Shown in pieces: positions 1-9,345 of a stretch of DNA of 54,098 bases. Origin of the DNA: Methanomicrobia archaeon (lineage in GTDB: Archaea; Halobacteriota; Bog-38; Methanoflorentales; Methanoflorentaceae); the NCBI GenBank assembly GCA_015661395.1, contig JACWML010000006.1:1-54098 (forward strand), read 5' to 3'. Under the pieces are notes generated by a model that saw only the letters and a program-made list of their open reading frames with translations, did no database searches and was not told where the DNA came from. Made by a program: the position numbers and the translations under genes. How positions within the stretch are numbered: position 1 is the first letter of the stretch; every line of letters begins with the position of its first letter.

Positions 1-564
1 GAAAAGGGCGCCCAGGTCATACTCGAAGAGCGGCAGGGAAAGGGTTCGGCCATTCAAACGGCTTTTAAGTCCATCACTGCCGACTACGCGATTATGGTTG
101 ACGGGGACGATACGTACCCGATTGAAATGGCGACGGCGATGACCCGCCTGCTCAAGAACTACGACGTCGTCATCGGGTCACGACTCAAGGGTACGATAGA
201 GCCGGGGGCCATGACCAGACTGAACGTCGTGGGGAACGTCCTCCTCTCGCTCCTCGCGTGGGCGCTGTTTGGTGCACGCATCAGCGACGTGTGCACGGGT
301 TTCTGGGGGTACCGGAGCGACGCAATCCGGCGCTTGGAGCTCGAAGCGCGTGGCTTTGAGCTTGAAGCCGATATGTTCGTTGAATGCGTGAGGAACGGCT
401 TGCGCATCGCGGAAATCCCGATCACCTACCGCGCTCGAGCGGATCAACCGAAGCTGTCGTCACTGAGGGACGGCGTCAAAATCGGTATGTTTTTGTGGAA
501 GCGTCGCCTGGGACAGGTTTCCAAGAACGTCGGTCAAACGCACCTCGAAACAAACAAACACTGA
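1..564 (+). CDS. GT2 family glycosyltransferase (dolichyl-phosphate-mannose-synthase-like), 5' truncated
   Basis: The frame is open from base 1, so the gene starts upstream of the window. Residues shortly after the edge read GKGSAIQTAF and then MVDGDDTYP, the nucleotide-sugar/metal-binding DxD region of GT2 enzymes. Further on, DVCTGFWGYRSDAIRRLEL and GFELEADMFVE match the acceptor-side half of the DPM1-like group. Such enzymes usually transfer a sugar from a nucleotide donor to a lipid phosphate at the membrane. No membrane segment is visible in the C-terminal part, which ends in a short charged tail. A decayed second copy of the 3' half lies on the same strand at 45466-45738. The exact donor and acceptor cannot be read from the sequence. 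Confidence 0.9.
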   Translation, partial: EKGAQVILEERQGKGSAIQTAFKSITADYAIMVDGDDTYPIEMATAMTRLLKNYDVVIGSRLKGTIEPGAMTRLNVVGNVLLSLLAWALFGARISDVCTGFWGYRSDAIRRLELEARGFELEADMFVECVRNGLRIAEIPITYRARADQPKLSSLRDGVKIGMFLWKRRLGQVSKNVGQTHLETNKH

Positions 565-688
565 GCTGGATAAAGGCGCAGAATAGCTAGAGCATTGAAC
601 AAGGAAGAGCGAGAAAAAATGTTCGCATACAGATACTTCTTAATTGAATTGTACCGGTCAGATGCACAGACAGGCTTGAGGTGATACG

Positions 689-1630
689 ATAGAGACGCAC
701 ACAATCCTCGTAACGGGCGGCGCCGGATTTATAGGGACGAATTTGGTGAACGAGCTGCGGAAGCGCGGCCACAGCGTACGAGCCGCTGACCTATACAACA
801 CTGACCGTGAGGACTATGTCAGAGCTGACGTCCGAAGCTACCGACAGGTCGAAAAGCTTTTCGCTGATGGTGAGTTTGACTACGTCTATCACCTCGCAGC
901 GGAGTACGGCCGCTGGAACGGCGAAGATTACTACGAGAATCTGTGGACCACAAACGTCGTCGGAACAAAACACATGCTGCGCATGCAAGAGAAAAACGGC
1001 TTTAGATTGATCTTCTTCTCGTCTGCAGAAGTGTACGGCGATTATGGTGGCGCTATGAACGAAGACGTCATGAAAACGCGCCCAATCCACGAGACGTACC
1101 AGATGAACGATTACGCGATCACGAAGTGGGCAGGGGAACTTATGTGTATGAACTCTGCCGCGATGTTCGGCACTGAAACCGTGCGTGTCAGGCCGGTCAA
1201 TTGCTACGGGCCTCACGAGCATTACACGCCGTACAGGGGGTTCATTCCGAAGTTCATTTATCACGCGTTATTCGACAAGCCGTACGAGGTGTACACGGGA
1301 CACCGGAGAATTATCGACTATGTTGAGGACTCGTGCAGGACGTTTGCCAACGTGTGCGACTACTTCAAACCTGGGGAGGTGTACAACGTCGGTGGGCGGC
1401 CTGGTTGGGAGAAGGATATCAAAGAGTACTCCGACATCGTCCTCAACGCAGTCGGCAAAGATGACTCCCTGGTTACGTACAAGGAGTCTGAGCCGTTTAC
1501 GACGAAGGCCAAGCGCATGGATTTTTCAAAGGCGATGATCGACCTGAAACATGACCCTCAGGTGCCGCCCGAAGAGGGCATCAAGCGGACCGTTGACTGG
1601 ATGCAATCCTACTACCGGTTAGGTGAGTGA
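689..1630 (+). CDS. NAD-dependent epimerase/dehydratase (extended SDR), apparent ATA start
   Basis: Extended short-chain dehydrogenase. The Rossmann motif TGGAGFIG is encoded from about 713, the serine region SSAEVYG follows, and the catalytic Tyr-Lys pair is in YAITK. These enzymes epimerise or dehydrate nucleotide sugars in the cytosol. The first conventional start in frame (TTG at 743) would delete the NAD-binding glycine loop. Between the in-frame stop at 677 and that loop there is no ATG, GTG or TTG. A Shine-Dalgarno-like GAGGTGAT (678-685) sits just before an ATA codon at 689, so I place the start there, possibly a mutated ATG. The stop abuts the ATG of the next epimerase, so the two are co-transcribed. 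The substrate is unknown. Confidence 0.85.
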   Translation: METHTILVTGGAGFIGTNLVNELRKRGHSVRAADLYNTDREDYVRADVRSYRQVEKLFADGEFDYVYHLAAEYGRWNGEDYYENLWTTNVVGTKHMLRMQEKNGFRLIFFSSAEVYGDYGGAMNEDVMKTRPIHETYQMNDYAITKWAGELMCMNSAAMFGTETVRVRPVNCYGPHEHYTPYRGFIPKFIYHALFDKPYEVYTGHRRIIDYVEDSCRTFANVCDYFKPGEVYNVGGRPGWEKDIKEYSDIVLNAVGKDDSLVTYKESEPFTTKAKRMDFSKAMIDLKHDPQVPPEEGIKRTVDWMQSYYRLGE

Positions 1631-2629
1631 ATGGACGACGTGGATGGCGGCTACGAAGGAAAGACCGTGCTGGTGACGGGCGGGGCGGGAGCGATCGGCG
1701 GGAACCTCGTCCGCAGACTGAACGATCTGAACACGGCCAAGATCGTCATTCTCGATGACCTTTCCTCTTCATACGAGTGGAACGTTCCAGTCGGCCCCAA
1801 GATACACTTCATACGCGGAGACATCCTCGACGACGAGAAGCTCAAGTTTGCGTTCAAGGATAGACCCGACATAGTCTTCCACTTGGCCGCGCACTTCGCG
1901 AATCAAAACTCGATCGATAATCCCGAAACGGACCTCATGGTAAACGGCATGGGAGTCCTCAAGGTGCTCGAATTTGCCCATCTTACCGATGTTTCCCGGT
2001 TCGTGTACGCCTCGTCAGGGTGTGGGGTCTATGGGTTAGAATCTACGATACCGTATGAGGAACGAGACGTATCAATAAGCCTGCATAGCCCCTATCAAGT
2101 CACGAAGCTCCTTGGGGAACTGTACACAAACTACTACCATAATCTGTACGGGCTTCCCATCGTCAACACGCGGTTTTTCAACAGTTACGGTCCTGGCGAG
2201 GTGCCCGGCAAATACCGCAATGTCATCCCCAACTTCTTCTACTGGGCGATGACAGGAAAGGCCTTGCCGATTACCGGCGATGGCACCGAATCGAGAGACT
2301 GGACGTACGTCGGTGACATCGTAAATGGCCTTCTGGCGGCGGGAGTGAAAGAAGAAGGGGTCGGTGAGGCCATCAACCTCGGCTCGGGCACGGAAACGCG
2401 CGTCATTGACATGGCACGCGAGGTCAACAGGCTCACGGGCAACGCACTCGGGGTCGTGCACATTCAGCGACGGGATTGGGATGCAAAAACGCGGATCATC
2501 TCATCGATTGACAAGGCACAAAGACTGCTCGGGTATCGGCCCCGAATGACGTTTAATAGAGGATTGAAGCACGTCCACGAGTGGTTTGTTGCAAACTGGG
2601 ATGATATAGAGCGAAACGCTGAGTTCTAA
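1631..2629 (+). CDS. NAD-dependent epimerase (UDP-glucose 4-epimerase-like SDR)
   Basis: Complete 332-residue extended SDR. TGGAGAIG at residues 16-23 binds NAD, SSGCGVYG supplies the serine region, and the catalytic pair is Y155/K159 in SPYQVTK. RFFNSYGPGE and GDGTESRDWTYVGD are typical of the nucleotide-sugar C-terminal half of epimerases and dehydratases. The ATG follows directly on the stop of the upstream SDR with no gap, so translation is probably coupled. Two adjacent but dissimilar SDR genes suggest sequential or alternative steps on one nucleotide sugar, most likely UDP- or dTDP-linked. Assignment to a particular epimerase is inference. Confidence 0.88.
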   Translation: MDDVDGGYEGKTVLVTGGAGAIGGNLVRRLNDLNTAKIVILDDLSSSYEWNVPVGPKIHFIRGDILDDEKLKFAFKDRPDIVFHLAAHFANQNSIDNPETDLMVNGMGVLKVLEFAHLTDVSRFVYASSGCGVYGLESTIPYEERDVSISLHSPYQVTKLLGELYTNYYHNLYGLPIVNTRFFNSYGPGEVPGKYRNVIPNFFYWAMTGKALPITGDGTESRDWTYVGDIVNGLLAAGVKEEGVGEAINLGSGTETRVIDMAREVNRLTGNALGVVHIQRRDWDAKTRIISSIDKAQRLLGYRPRMTFNRGLKHVHEWFVANWDDIERNAEF

Positions 2630-2656
2630 CGAGCTACACCTGCGTGTCACGCGCGC

Positions 2657-2664
2657 TTATATAC
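2657..2664 (+). promoter_or_regulatory. TATA-like box for the GT4 gene at 2780
   Basis: TTATATAC in the 150-base gap after the epimerase. An archaeal transcript would start near 2687, giving a leader of about 90 bases that carries the GAGGAG ribosome site at 2765-2770. Confidence 0.5.
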
Positions 2665-2779
2665 GAAGCAATCGAGTCTCTCTTTGCGCGTTTGTCGCGG
2701 TCGTCGAGACATAACGCCGGGGCGTGTTCTGGGAAGGTTCAACGGAACAGTGTGTTTCGAATTCGAGGAGCGTCAAAAA

Positions 2780-3982
2780 GTGAAGATCCTGCTCGTACAA
2801 GATACTGATTGGCTGGCACGAAACATCCACCAGCAACATCACGTGCTAGAACGGTTGCGCCTGAGAGGGCACGCAGTATCAGTCATTGATCACGAACTCA
2901 ACTGGCGAATGGATGGGAAGCGGGAACTCTTCTCGAGAAGACAGGTCTTTCGCGGCGTATCAAAAGTAGTGAACGGCGCTGACATCACGGTCACTCGTCC
3001 CGGGATCCTAAAAGTGCCTTTCTTGGACTATGCATCGATGGTGCTCACCTACAATCAGGAGATCGCTTCGCAGCTGCGAGAATCCCCGCCTGATGCGGTC
3101 GTGGGCATGTACATCTTGACCAACTATTTGGCACTGAGGCTGGCCAAGAAGAACGGCATCCCCTTTGTCGTTCAAGTCCTTGAGCCGCACTACCAGATGA
3201 TCCCGTCTGAGACGCTCCGGCCTATCGGGAAGAGGATCGAGAGCCGGGTCCTTAGAGAAGCCGATCACGTGGTTGTAATCAATGAAGGGCTGAGAGAGTA
3301 CGCGATGCGTATGGGTGCACACGCAGACAACATTTCTGTCATCCGTGCAGGCATTGATCCGAAAAAGTTCGGATCGCACATCGACGGCCAGCCGGTGCGG
3401 CGACGGTATGGAATTGAAGCGCACGAGACCGTACTGTTGTTTGTAGGGTGGCTCTACCACTTCTCGGGGCTAAAGGAGATGCTGGCGGCACTGGCAACAC
3501 GCACGCGTGATGACGTGAAGGTCAAGCTTCTGATCGTGGGCGATGGTGACGCGTTCGAGGAACTTCAGCGCATGCGCACGGATCTTCACCTTGAAACCTC
3601 AGTCATCCTTACGGGGAAACAGCCGTACCGCAAAATCCCTGAATTCATAGCTGCCTCTGACATTTGCCTACTACCTGCGTACAACAATGCCATAATGCAC
3701 GATATCGTTCCAATAAAGATGTACGAATACATGGGGATGGGGAAACCGGTGATTGCGACGAGACTGTCCGGTCTCGTGAAGGAATTTGGCGCCAACAACG
3801 GGGTGTTGTATGTCGACAGGCCGGAAGACGCGTTACCTAAGGCATTGGAATTGATCGCGACGAATGCAATTAAAGCTGAGGGAGAAAAGGCGAGGCGATT
3901 CGTCCACAAGAATGACTGGGGTAAAGTTGTGGATGCGTTTGAGAACGTGCTGCTCGAGTGCGTGCAGGCTAACGGTCGCTAA
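2780..3982 (+). CDS. GT4 family glycosyltransferase
   Basis: About 400 residues of a GT-B retaining glycosyltransferase. The N-terminal acceptor domain begins KILLVQDTDWLARNIHQQ. The C-terminal domain begins near LLFVGWLYHFSGLKEML and includes LLIVGDGD and a family-typical donor-site segment, IKMYEYMGMGKPVIAT. In this family the EX7E glutamates lie in that segment. The open frame extends upstream to 2684, but GTG 2780 is preferred: GAGGAG lies 9 bases upstream, the protein begins with the first beta strand of the fold, and a TATA-like box at 2657 fits a transcript covering it. It probably adds a sugar to a lipid-linked glycan on the cytoplasmic face of the membrane. Donor and acceptor are unknown. 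Confidence 0.87.
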   Translation: MKILLVQDTDWLARNIHQQHHVLERLRLRGHAVSVIDHELNWRMDGKRELFSRRQVFRGVSKVVNGADITVTRPGILKVPFLDYASMVLTYNQEIASQLRESPPDAVVGMYILTNYLALRLAKKNGIPFVVQVLEPHYQMIPSETLRPIGKRIESRVLREADHVVVINEGLREYAMRMGAHADNISVIRAGIDPKKFGSHIDGQPVRRRYGIEAHETVLLFVGWLYHFSGLKEMLAALATRTRDDVKVKLLIVGDGDAFEELQRMRTDLHLETSVILTGKQPYRKIPEFIAASDICLLPAYNNAIMHDIVPIKMYEYMGMGKPVIATRLSGLVKEFGANNGVLYVDRPEDALPKALELIATNAIKAEGEKARRFVHKNDWGKVVDAFENVLLECVQANGR

Positions 3983-4083
3983 CGCCGCAGGGCGTATTCA
4001 TAGCGCGAACTACTCCGCCACGTGCCTAATGCAAAGGAGAGGGACAGAGAGCTGTGGATAATCAAGGGTCGTCAGAAAAGGTG

Positions 4084-4091
4084 TATTATAC
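4084..4091 (+). promoter_or_regulatory. TATA-like box upstream of the truncated GT4 gene
   Basis: TATTATAC in a 187-base intergenic gap. The predicted transcript start is near 4112, about 58 bases before the ATG at 4170. Confidence 0.4.
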
Positions 4092-4169
4092 ATTGCTTAG
4101 CGATAACCACGGTGGTACTGCAACACAGGCAAACTTCTGACGAATAGATTCCATTTAAGCAGCATTTCA

Positions 4170-4847
4170 ATGAGAATTCTCCAAATCATTCCCTATTTCA
4201 CTCCGACGCGCGGTGGGGACGTTAACGTTTGTTATAACCTTTCAAAAGAGTTAGCGGAGTTAGCGAAACGCAAGCACGACGTGACGATTGCCACGACAGA
4301 TTATAACTTCGACCGCGCGTACGCACAGACTCTGGAAACGTGCGGCGTTCAAATAATGCCGCTTCGGAATTATGCTAATGGTACGAACCTATTCATATCA
4401 CCTGGAGTGCAACAATGGCTCAAAACTGAGATTAAAAAGTATGATATCATTCACCTTCATGAATATCGATCGTTCCAGAACATATGGGTCCATAAGTATG
4501 CAATGAAGCACGGAGTTCCGTATGTTTTACAGCCACATGCCTCGACTCCTCGACAGACTCGAAAGCACATTAAATGGCTATTTGACGTTGTTTTCGGCCG
4601 TGCCATTCTCGATGATGCGGGTCATATAATAGCCGTTTCGAAGGAAGAAGAGGAATTTGACAAACACCTCACTCAGAATGAAGAAATCACGGTAATTTAC
4701 AATGGGATAGACCTCGTGGCTTTCATTAACCCGCCTGAGTCTAGTGTTTTCAGAGAGAAATATGGCATCTGCGATTTCGCGAAAAGAAGAGCCATACCTA
4801 AGAATTTTTCTCTACACAAAAAAATCATCGATATTGCAGTAGTTTAA
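4170..4847 (+). pseudogene. GT4 glycosyltransferase truncated to its N-terminal domain
   Basis: The 225 residues cover only the first half of a GT4 enzyme: MRILQIIPYFTPTRGGD, the conserved VLQPHASTPRQ region, and the linker VIYNGIDLVAF followed by FREKYGIC. At that point GT4 proteins continue with the donor-binding domain. Here the frame runs into a lysine-rich tail and stops, and no second-domain motif is seen in any forward frame of the next 190 bases. The N-terminus closely resembles that of the intact GT4 at 5069, so the two look like a tandem duplication of which the first copy has decayed. A functional half-enzyme is unlikely because the donor site is missing. Confidence 0.7.
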
Positions 4848-5068
4848 GTTTACGGCTTTTGGAGAGCTGTTGCGGTTCAGGTTGTTCAAACAAAAACGTG
4901 GCTTTGATTACACAATACTAGCGTAGGTATCTTTATTTGTGCACAAGACATATGGGCGGCGCTAGAAGCGATTCCGTGAAAGCGGCCTTAGTATGCTTCT
5001 ACTGTGCCAAAGTGAACGGTTTCTAATTCTAAGGACTCAATTTGAACATTCAAACATGGTGGACTTCT

Positions 5069-6244
5069 ATGAAGATACTTCAAGTATTGCCTCATTTCTC
5101 TCATCGTCCGTTAAGCCTCGGGAGTGGCGTTGTGCACGTTGTGTACTATATAAGCAACGAATTAGCTAGGCGAGGCCACGAAGTGACCATATGCACGAGT
5201 TCTGCCTGCGATATCATTGGGCGCCGACAAATACACGGATTTAGCAATCCAGTAATGCTGGATGACGTAAAGATAGACTATTTCCCTTTTCGGGTAAGCT
5301 TCGACCACTTCTATCTGACGCCAAAACTAATCCCATTTATAAGGGATCACATCAACGATTTTGATATAGCCCACTTACATGACATTCGCTGTTTTCAGAG
5401 CTTCGTTGTTTACCACTACGCTATGAAACATGCACTTCCCTATGTGTTGCAACCGCACGGGTCTTATCTTGGATCATTTGACGGAAGTAAACTCAAGTGG
5501 ATGTTAGATAGCCTCCTCAGCAGCCGAGTTCTGAAACACGCGAACCGCATAATTACGTTGACCAAAACGGAAGCAGAGTACTACCGCACGCACGGGATTT
5601 CAGCGAAACAGATCGATATCATAGACAACGGAGTTGACCTCTTCAGGTATCAGAGCACCTCAAGAAGCGGAGAATTTAGAAAAAAATTCAGCATACGCGA
5701 AGAAGATCGGATCATTCTCTATGTGGGTCGAATTGCAAGCACAAAAGGCCTTGATTTTCTCGTTGATGCGTTTTCAGAACTTTTACACGAGCTCGGAAAT
5801 GTGAAACTGGTCCTAGTGGGGCCAGATGCTGGATATGTACGTAAATTGCAGCAACAAATTAACGATTTGCACATCCAAGAAGGGGTGTTATTCACAGGGC
5901 CTATTGATGAGACCGACAAAATAAGGGCTTATGTGGATGCAGACGTGTTGGTCACTCCAAGCTACACCGGATTCCCGTTGACGTTTCTAGAGGCGTGTGC
6001 CTGTGGCACGCCCATCATCGCTACTCATAAAGGAGATGCTCTTGATTGGATTGATGAAAACGTTGGCTACGTGATTAATTATAACAGAACCGATCTGAAC
6101 AAGGCAATCACTAGAATTCTCTTTGATCAGGATTTAAAGGCTAAGTTTAAGACTAATTGTAGAAGGCTCGTAGAAGATCGTTTTGCTTGGCCAAATATCG
6201 TAGACAGGATTGAAGAAGTCTATCGTCGCGCCGTGTGTGAATAA
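5069..6244 (+). CDS. GT4 family glycosyltransferase
   Basis: Complete GT-B enzyme of about 391 residues. MKILQVLPHFSHRPLSLGSG opens the acceptor domain and VLQPHGSYLGSF is the conserved central strand-loop. VDLFRY precedes the donor domain, which has ILYVGRIASTKGLDFLVDAF and the catalytic-site segment PLTFLEACACGTPIIAT. The frame is open from 5042, but ATG 5069 puts the first beta strand at the N-terminus as in the neighbouring homologue. Its closest relative in the window is the truncated GT4 at 4170. It probably adds one sugar to the lipid-linked glycan built by this island. The specificity is unknown. Confidence 0.88.
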   Translation: MKILQVLPHFSHRPLSLGSGVVHVVYYISNELARRGHEVTICTSSACDIIGRRQIHGFSNPVMLDDVKIDYFPFRVSFDHFYLTPKLIPFIRDHINDFDIAHLHDIRCFQSFVVYHYAMKHALPYVLQPHGSYLGSFDGSKLKWMLDSLLSSRVLKHANRIITLTKTEAEYYRTHGISAKQIDIIDNGVDLFRYQSTSRSGEFRKKFSIREEDRIILYVGRIASTKGLDFLVDAFSELLHELGNVKLVLVGPDAGYVRKLQQQINDLHIQEGVLFTGPIDETDKIRAYVDADVLVTPSYTGFPLTFLEACACGTPIIATHKGDALDWIDENVGYVINYNRTDLNKAITRILFDQDLKAKFKTNCRRLVEDRFAWPNIVDRIEEVYRRAVCE

Positions 6245-6514
6245 AGACCCTCAGCACACATCGCCCTCCTGTTTCGGGGCTGAAACCGGTTGAAGACCTA
6301 TGAGCTATTTTGCATGTCCGCGTCCTTAGGTTTTGACTCAGACTCGTTGCATCGTGAGGTCATTACACGCTATATCAATTCGATTATGTTGCTAGTCCAG
6401 AATACCAATTTCTGGCCAGAAATATGTCATCACTTAATGCAAACCGTCTTTAGGAAGTACAAAAAAGTTTTAAGCATTCGAACGGATTGTTCGTTAACCG
6501 GCTCTATCAATAAC

Positions 6515-8089
6515 ATGAAAGAACAACTTGTAATAATTGGCATCGACAGCATGGATCGCGAGCTGTTATATCGATATTTAGATGTGCTCCCAAACTTCAG
6601 CCAACTGATCGAGGATAATGCCGACATCGAGTTATCATCCGTGTTCCCCCCTGACTCTGATACCGCTTGGGCCAGCATCTATACCGGGTTAAACCCGGCC
6701 AAACACGGAATAGTGAATTTTGTTGATCCACTGGAAAAACAAGCGCTCTACGAAACAGACTATTTAGATAATTCAAGTATTAAGGGCAAGACGTTCTGGG
6801 ACGCACTGAGTCGCGCCGATAAGAGCGTGTGTCTTGTCTATCCTCACGTAGCATATCCGGTGTGGAAAGTGAATGGGTTTATGATAGCCCCCAAACCCAA
6901 GAGCGATGAGTTTCAAATGTATCCAGCGGATTTTCCATTTGATTTTGAATTCGATAAACTTGAAGTCCCGAAAAGGATCCCCAACACAAAGGCCGAGTAC
7001 AAAACCTTTTTAAAATCTTTCGAGGCCATCGTTATTAACGAATTTGATTTCGCCAGAAAGATGCACGAGGGATATTCATGGGACCTCTTCTTCTTTTACT
7101 CCAGCGCCCTGGATTTTATTCAACACATTTTTTGGAATTATTGTGATCCACAAGATCCGACTTATCCAAAGGGCAAGAACCCTTACGGGAATGTCATCAA
7201 GGACTTCTACGTCCTTCATGACCGCCTCATCGGCGATTTCATGCGCGCTATTGACCGTAATACAATTCTGCTCGTCTTGAGCGACCACGGCCATTCTATG
7301 AGACCTGTGAATCTATTCAACATCAACGAGTTTCTCAGACGTGATGGGTTGCTTGCTGCAAAAGAAACCAAAGCGATTCCCCTACGCACGATAAGTGAGA
7401 AAGCTAAAAGAACCGCTGTGGATGTAGTTCAGAGGGTAGGGCTCCGAGGAATTGCATTAACGCTCTTGCGGAAGTCTCCACGCTTAAAGAGAATGTATAC
7501 CATCCCTTCGACGATCGATTACGAGAAAACGATTGCTTGTAGTTCAGATCTTTCAGGCATGAAATCATATACGTACGGGGGCATCAACGTTTATAGGGAG
7601 AGACTACCCGACGAAGAGGCGTATATGGCTACGCGACGTCATATAATCGACAGACTATCGAAGTTGACCATGCCTGACTCGCAGCAAGAGATGTTTGAAT
7701 GGATAAGCTGCCGTGAGGAATTGTACGAGGGACCCCACATAAACAAGTACCCCGATATACTTTTTAAGCTGCAAGAAGGGTATGGTGCTGGCTGGGGCAT
7801 CAACCTACCGCTTTTTTCCAAAACGCCTGCGCACAGCCTGTTTCCAGGAAGCCACAGAAGGGAGACTCCGGTACTGTTCTTTTGGAATCTAGGGGATCGG
7901 AAGCCACTGCGTCGCACCGCAACATTGATGGATATAGCTCCGACAATTCTGGACATTTTTGGATTTGATGTGGGAGGGGTAGACGGAATGAGTCTTTTTT
8001 GCGATCGGGCGTGGGTTCCGTCGGATAGAGAGTACCTGAACCATGATACGCAAGAGTGCAAGGTCGGGTGGAACAGAAGGGCGCTCTAA
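6515..8089 (+). CDS. alkaline phosphatase superfamily protein (type I phosphodiesterase/nucleotide pyrophosphatase-like)
   Basis: 524 residues. Family metal ligands are visible: D11 in IIGIDSMD, the nucleophile T50 in DSDTAWASIYTG, D257/H258 and H260 in LSDHGH, and H447 in PGSHRRETP. The family hydrolyses or transfers phosphodiesters. In glycan islands such genes often process phospho-substituents or lipid-linked intermediates. There is no signal peptide or membrane span, so the protein should be cytosolic, which argues against an extracellular phosphoglycerol transferase. The open frame continues upstream to 6290, but ATG 6515 begins directly with the first beta strand (MKEQLVIIGID). TTTTAA near 6468 could be its TATA element. 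The bases from 6245 to 6514 hold no other gene that I can support. Confidence 0.85.
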   Translation: MKEQLVIIGIDSMDRELLYRYLDVLPNFSQLIEDNADIELSSVFPPDSDTAWASIYTGLNPAKHGIVNFVDPLEKQALYETDYLDNSSIKGKTFWDALSRADKSVCLVYPHVAYPVWKVNGFMIAPKPKSDEFQMYPADFPFDFEFDKLEVPKRIPNTKAEYKTFLKSFEAIVINEFDFARKMHEGYSWDLFFFYSSALDFIQHIFWNYCDPQDPTYPKGKNPYGNVIKDFYVLHDRLIGDFMRAIDRNTILLVLSDHGHSMRPVNLFNINEFLRRDGLLAAKETKAIPLRTISEKAKRTAVDVVQRVGLRGIALTLLRKSPRLKRMYTIPSTIDYEKTIACSSDLSGMKSYTYGGINVYRERLPDEEAYMATRRHIIDRLSKLTMPDSQQEMFEWISCREELYEGPHINKYPDILFKLQEGYGAGWGINLPLFSKTPAHSLFPGSHRRETPVLFFWNLGDRKPLRRTATLMDIAPTILDIFGFDVGGVDGMSLFCDRAWVPSDREYLNHDTQECKVGWNRRAL

Positions 8090-8349
8090 ACTCTGAAATC
8101 CACAATCTCATTTGCAGCGTTGCTGCATTAACACTCGAGTAGGTTGATCGCCTTTACCATTATTTTTTATTAGCTGCAGATTTGAACGCGGATTAATGTT
8201 TAACGTGCAGTGTTTAATAGTACAGGCATCCATCTAGCGGTGAGGCCCATAGCTTTCACGAATTAAACTATAAGAAATATTTGTGTGAAACTGTCGAAAG
8301 TCTACACAGCGTCGTGCGGGAAACGGCCAAAATCCGCATGGAGTTACAA

Positions 8350-9345
8350 ATGCGTGTTTGTATAATCGGGGATTTTTCTGATGACTTGCTAAACGAGGGC
8401 CTGAAAAACGTAGCCCATCACTTAGCAGAGAGCATTTCTCAGATACCGAGCATTGAAGTGCTCAAAGTGGACAACAAGCGACGAAACATCAAGACTCTTA
8501 AGAAACTGAAGCAGTTCCGGCCACAAGTTCTTCACTACGTTCCAGGTCTCACAAATGTTGGTATAGCCTTCCTTAAGATAATTGAGCGTTACCTCAACCA
8601 TCCAAAAATATTCGTCTCGGCTACGTTTCCTTACTTCAATGACTCTGTGTACAAGTTTTTCAATCTAAAGCCATACTGTGTCTTCGCCCCTTCCGGAAGT
8701 CTGAAGGACAGGATGGATGCTCTGGCCACACCTTCGATGGTCCTGCCGAACGGCGTTGACGTCGAGAAATTTGTCTCCGTGTCAGCACTGGAAAAGACAA
8801 CGCTACGCAAAAAGTATGGGCTTGACCCTGACACGTTTACCGTTCTTCACGTCGGCCACGTGCTCAAGCGTAGGGCCCTCGACCAACTCACGAATTTATC
8901 CAAAGAAAACCAGACGATTCTTGTTGCGAGCGGTTACCTGCAAAAAGACGTCGCCCTTCTGGATAGCCTTCGGCACAAAGGCTGCATTGTCTTTGAAGGT
9001 TACTTCTCTAACGTCGAGGAATTTTATCAGCTTTGTGACTGCTATGTATTCCCTGTGCAGCAGATGAGCGGAAGCATCTTATGTCCTTTGTCAGTCATGG
9101 AGGCAATGGCGTGCAACCTGCCGGTGGTTACTTCGGATGTCAATGGCATCGGAACGTTCTTTGAAGAAGGCGAAGGACTGATATTCGCGACGGACAAGGA
9201 GGATTTTTGCCACGCGGTTGAAGACATAAAGGCGGGAAAGGTGCATAGTGCGACAAGAGAAAAGGTGCACCGCTACACGTGGCAAGACATAGCTAAGACG
9301 ATTGCAAACGTTTATTTAGAGTCACTTTCGAATGGTGCCGCATGA
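8350..9345 (+). CDS. GT4 family glycosyltransferase
   Basis: 331 residues with a compact GT-B layout. MRVCIIGDFSDDLLNEGLKN opens the first domain, VLPNGVDVEKF is the interdomain region, and FTVLHVGHVLKRRALDQL begins the donor domain. The catalytic segment PLSVMEAMACNLPVVTSDV is present. ATG 8350 is chosen because GGAG (8340-8343) lies 6 bases upstream and the protein starts at the first strand; the frame is open further up to 8281. Its stop overlaps the start of the thymidylate-kinase-like gene (ATGA at 9342-9345), so translation of the two is coupled. The sugar is unknown. Confidence 0.86.
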   Translation: MRVCIIGDFSDDLLNEGLKNVAHHLAESISQIPSIEVLKVDNKRRNIKTLKKLKQFRPQVLHYVPGLTNVGIAFLKIIERYLNHPKIFVSATFPYFNDSVYKFFNLKPYCVFAPSGSLKDRMDALATPSMVLPNGVDVEKFVSVSALEKTTLRKKYGLDPDTFTVLHVGHVLKRRALDQLTNLSKENQTILVASGYLQKDVALLDSLRHKGCIVFEGYFSNVEEFYQLCDCYVFPVQQMSGSILCPLSVMEAMACNLPVVTSDVNGIGTFFEEGEGLIFATDKEDFCHAVEDIKAGKVHSATREKVHRYTWQDIAKTIANVYLESLSNGAA

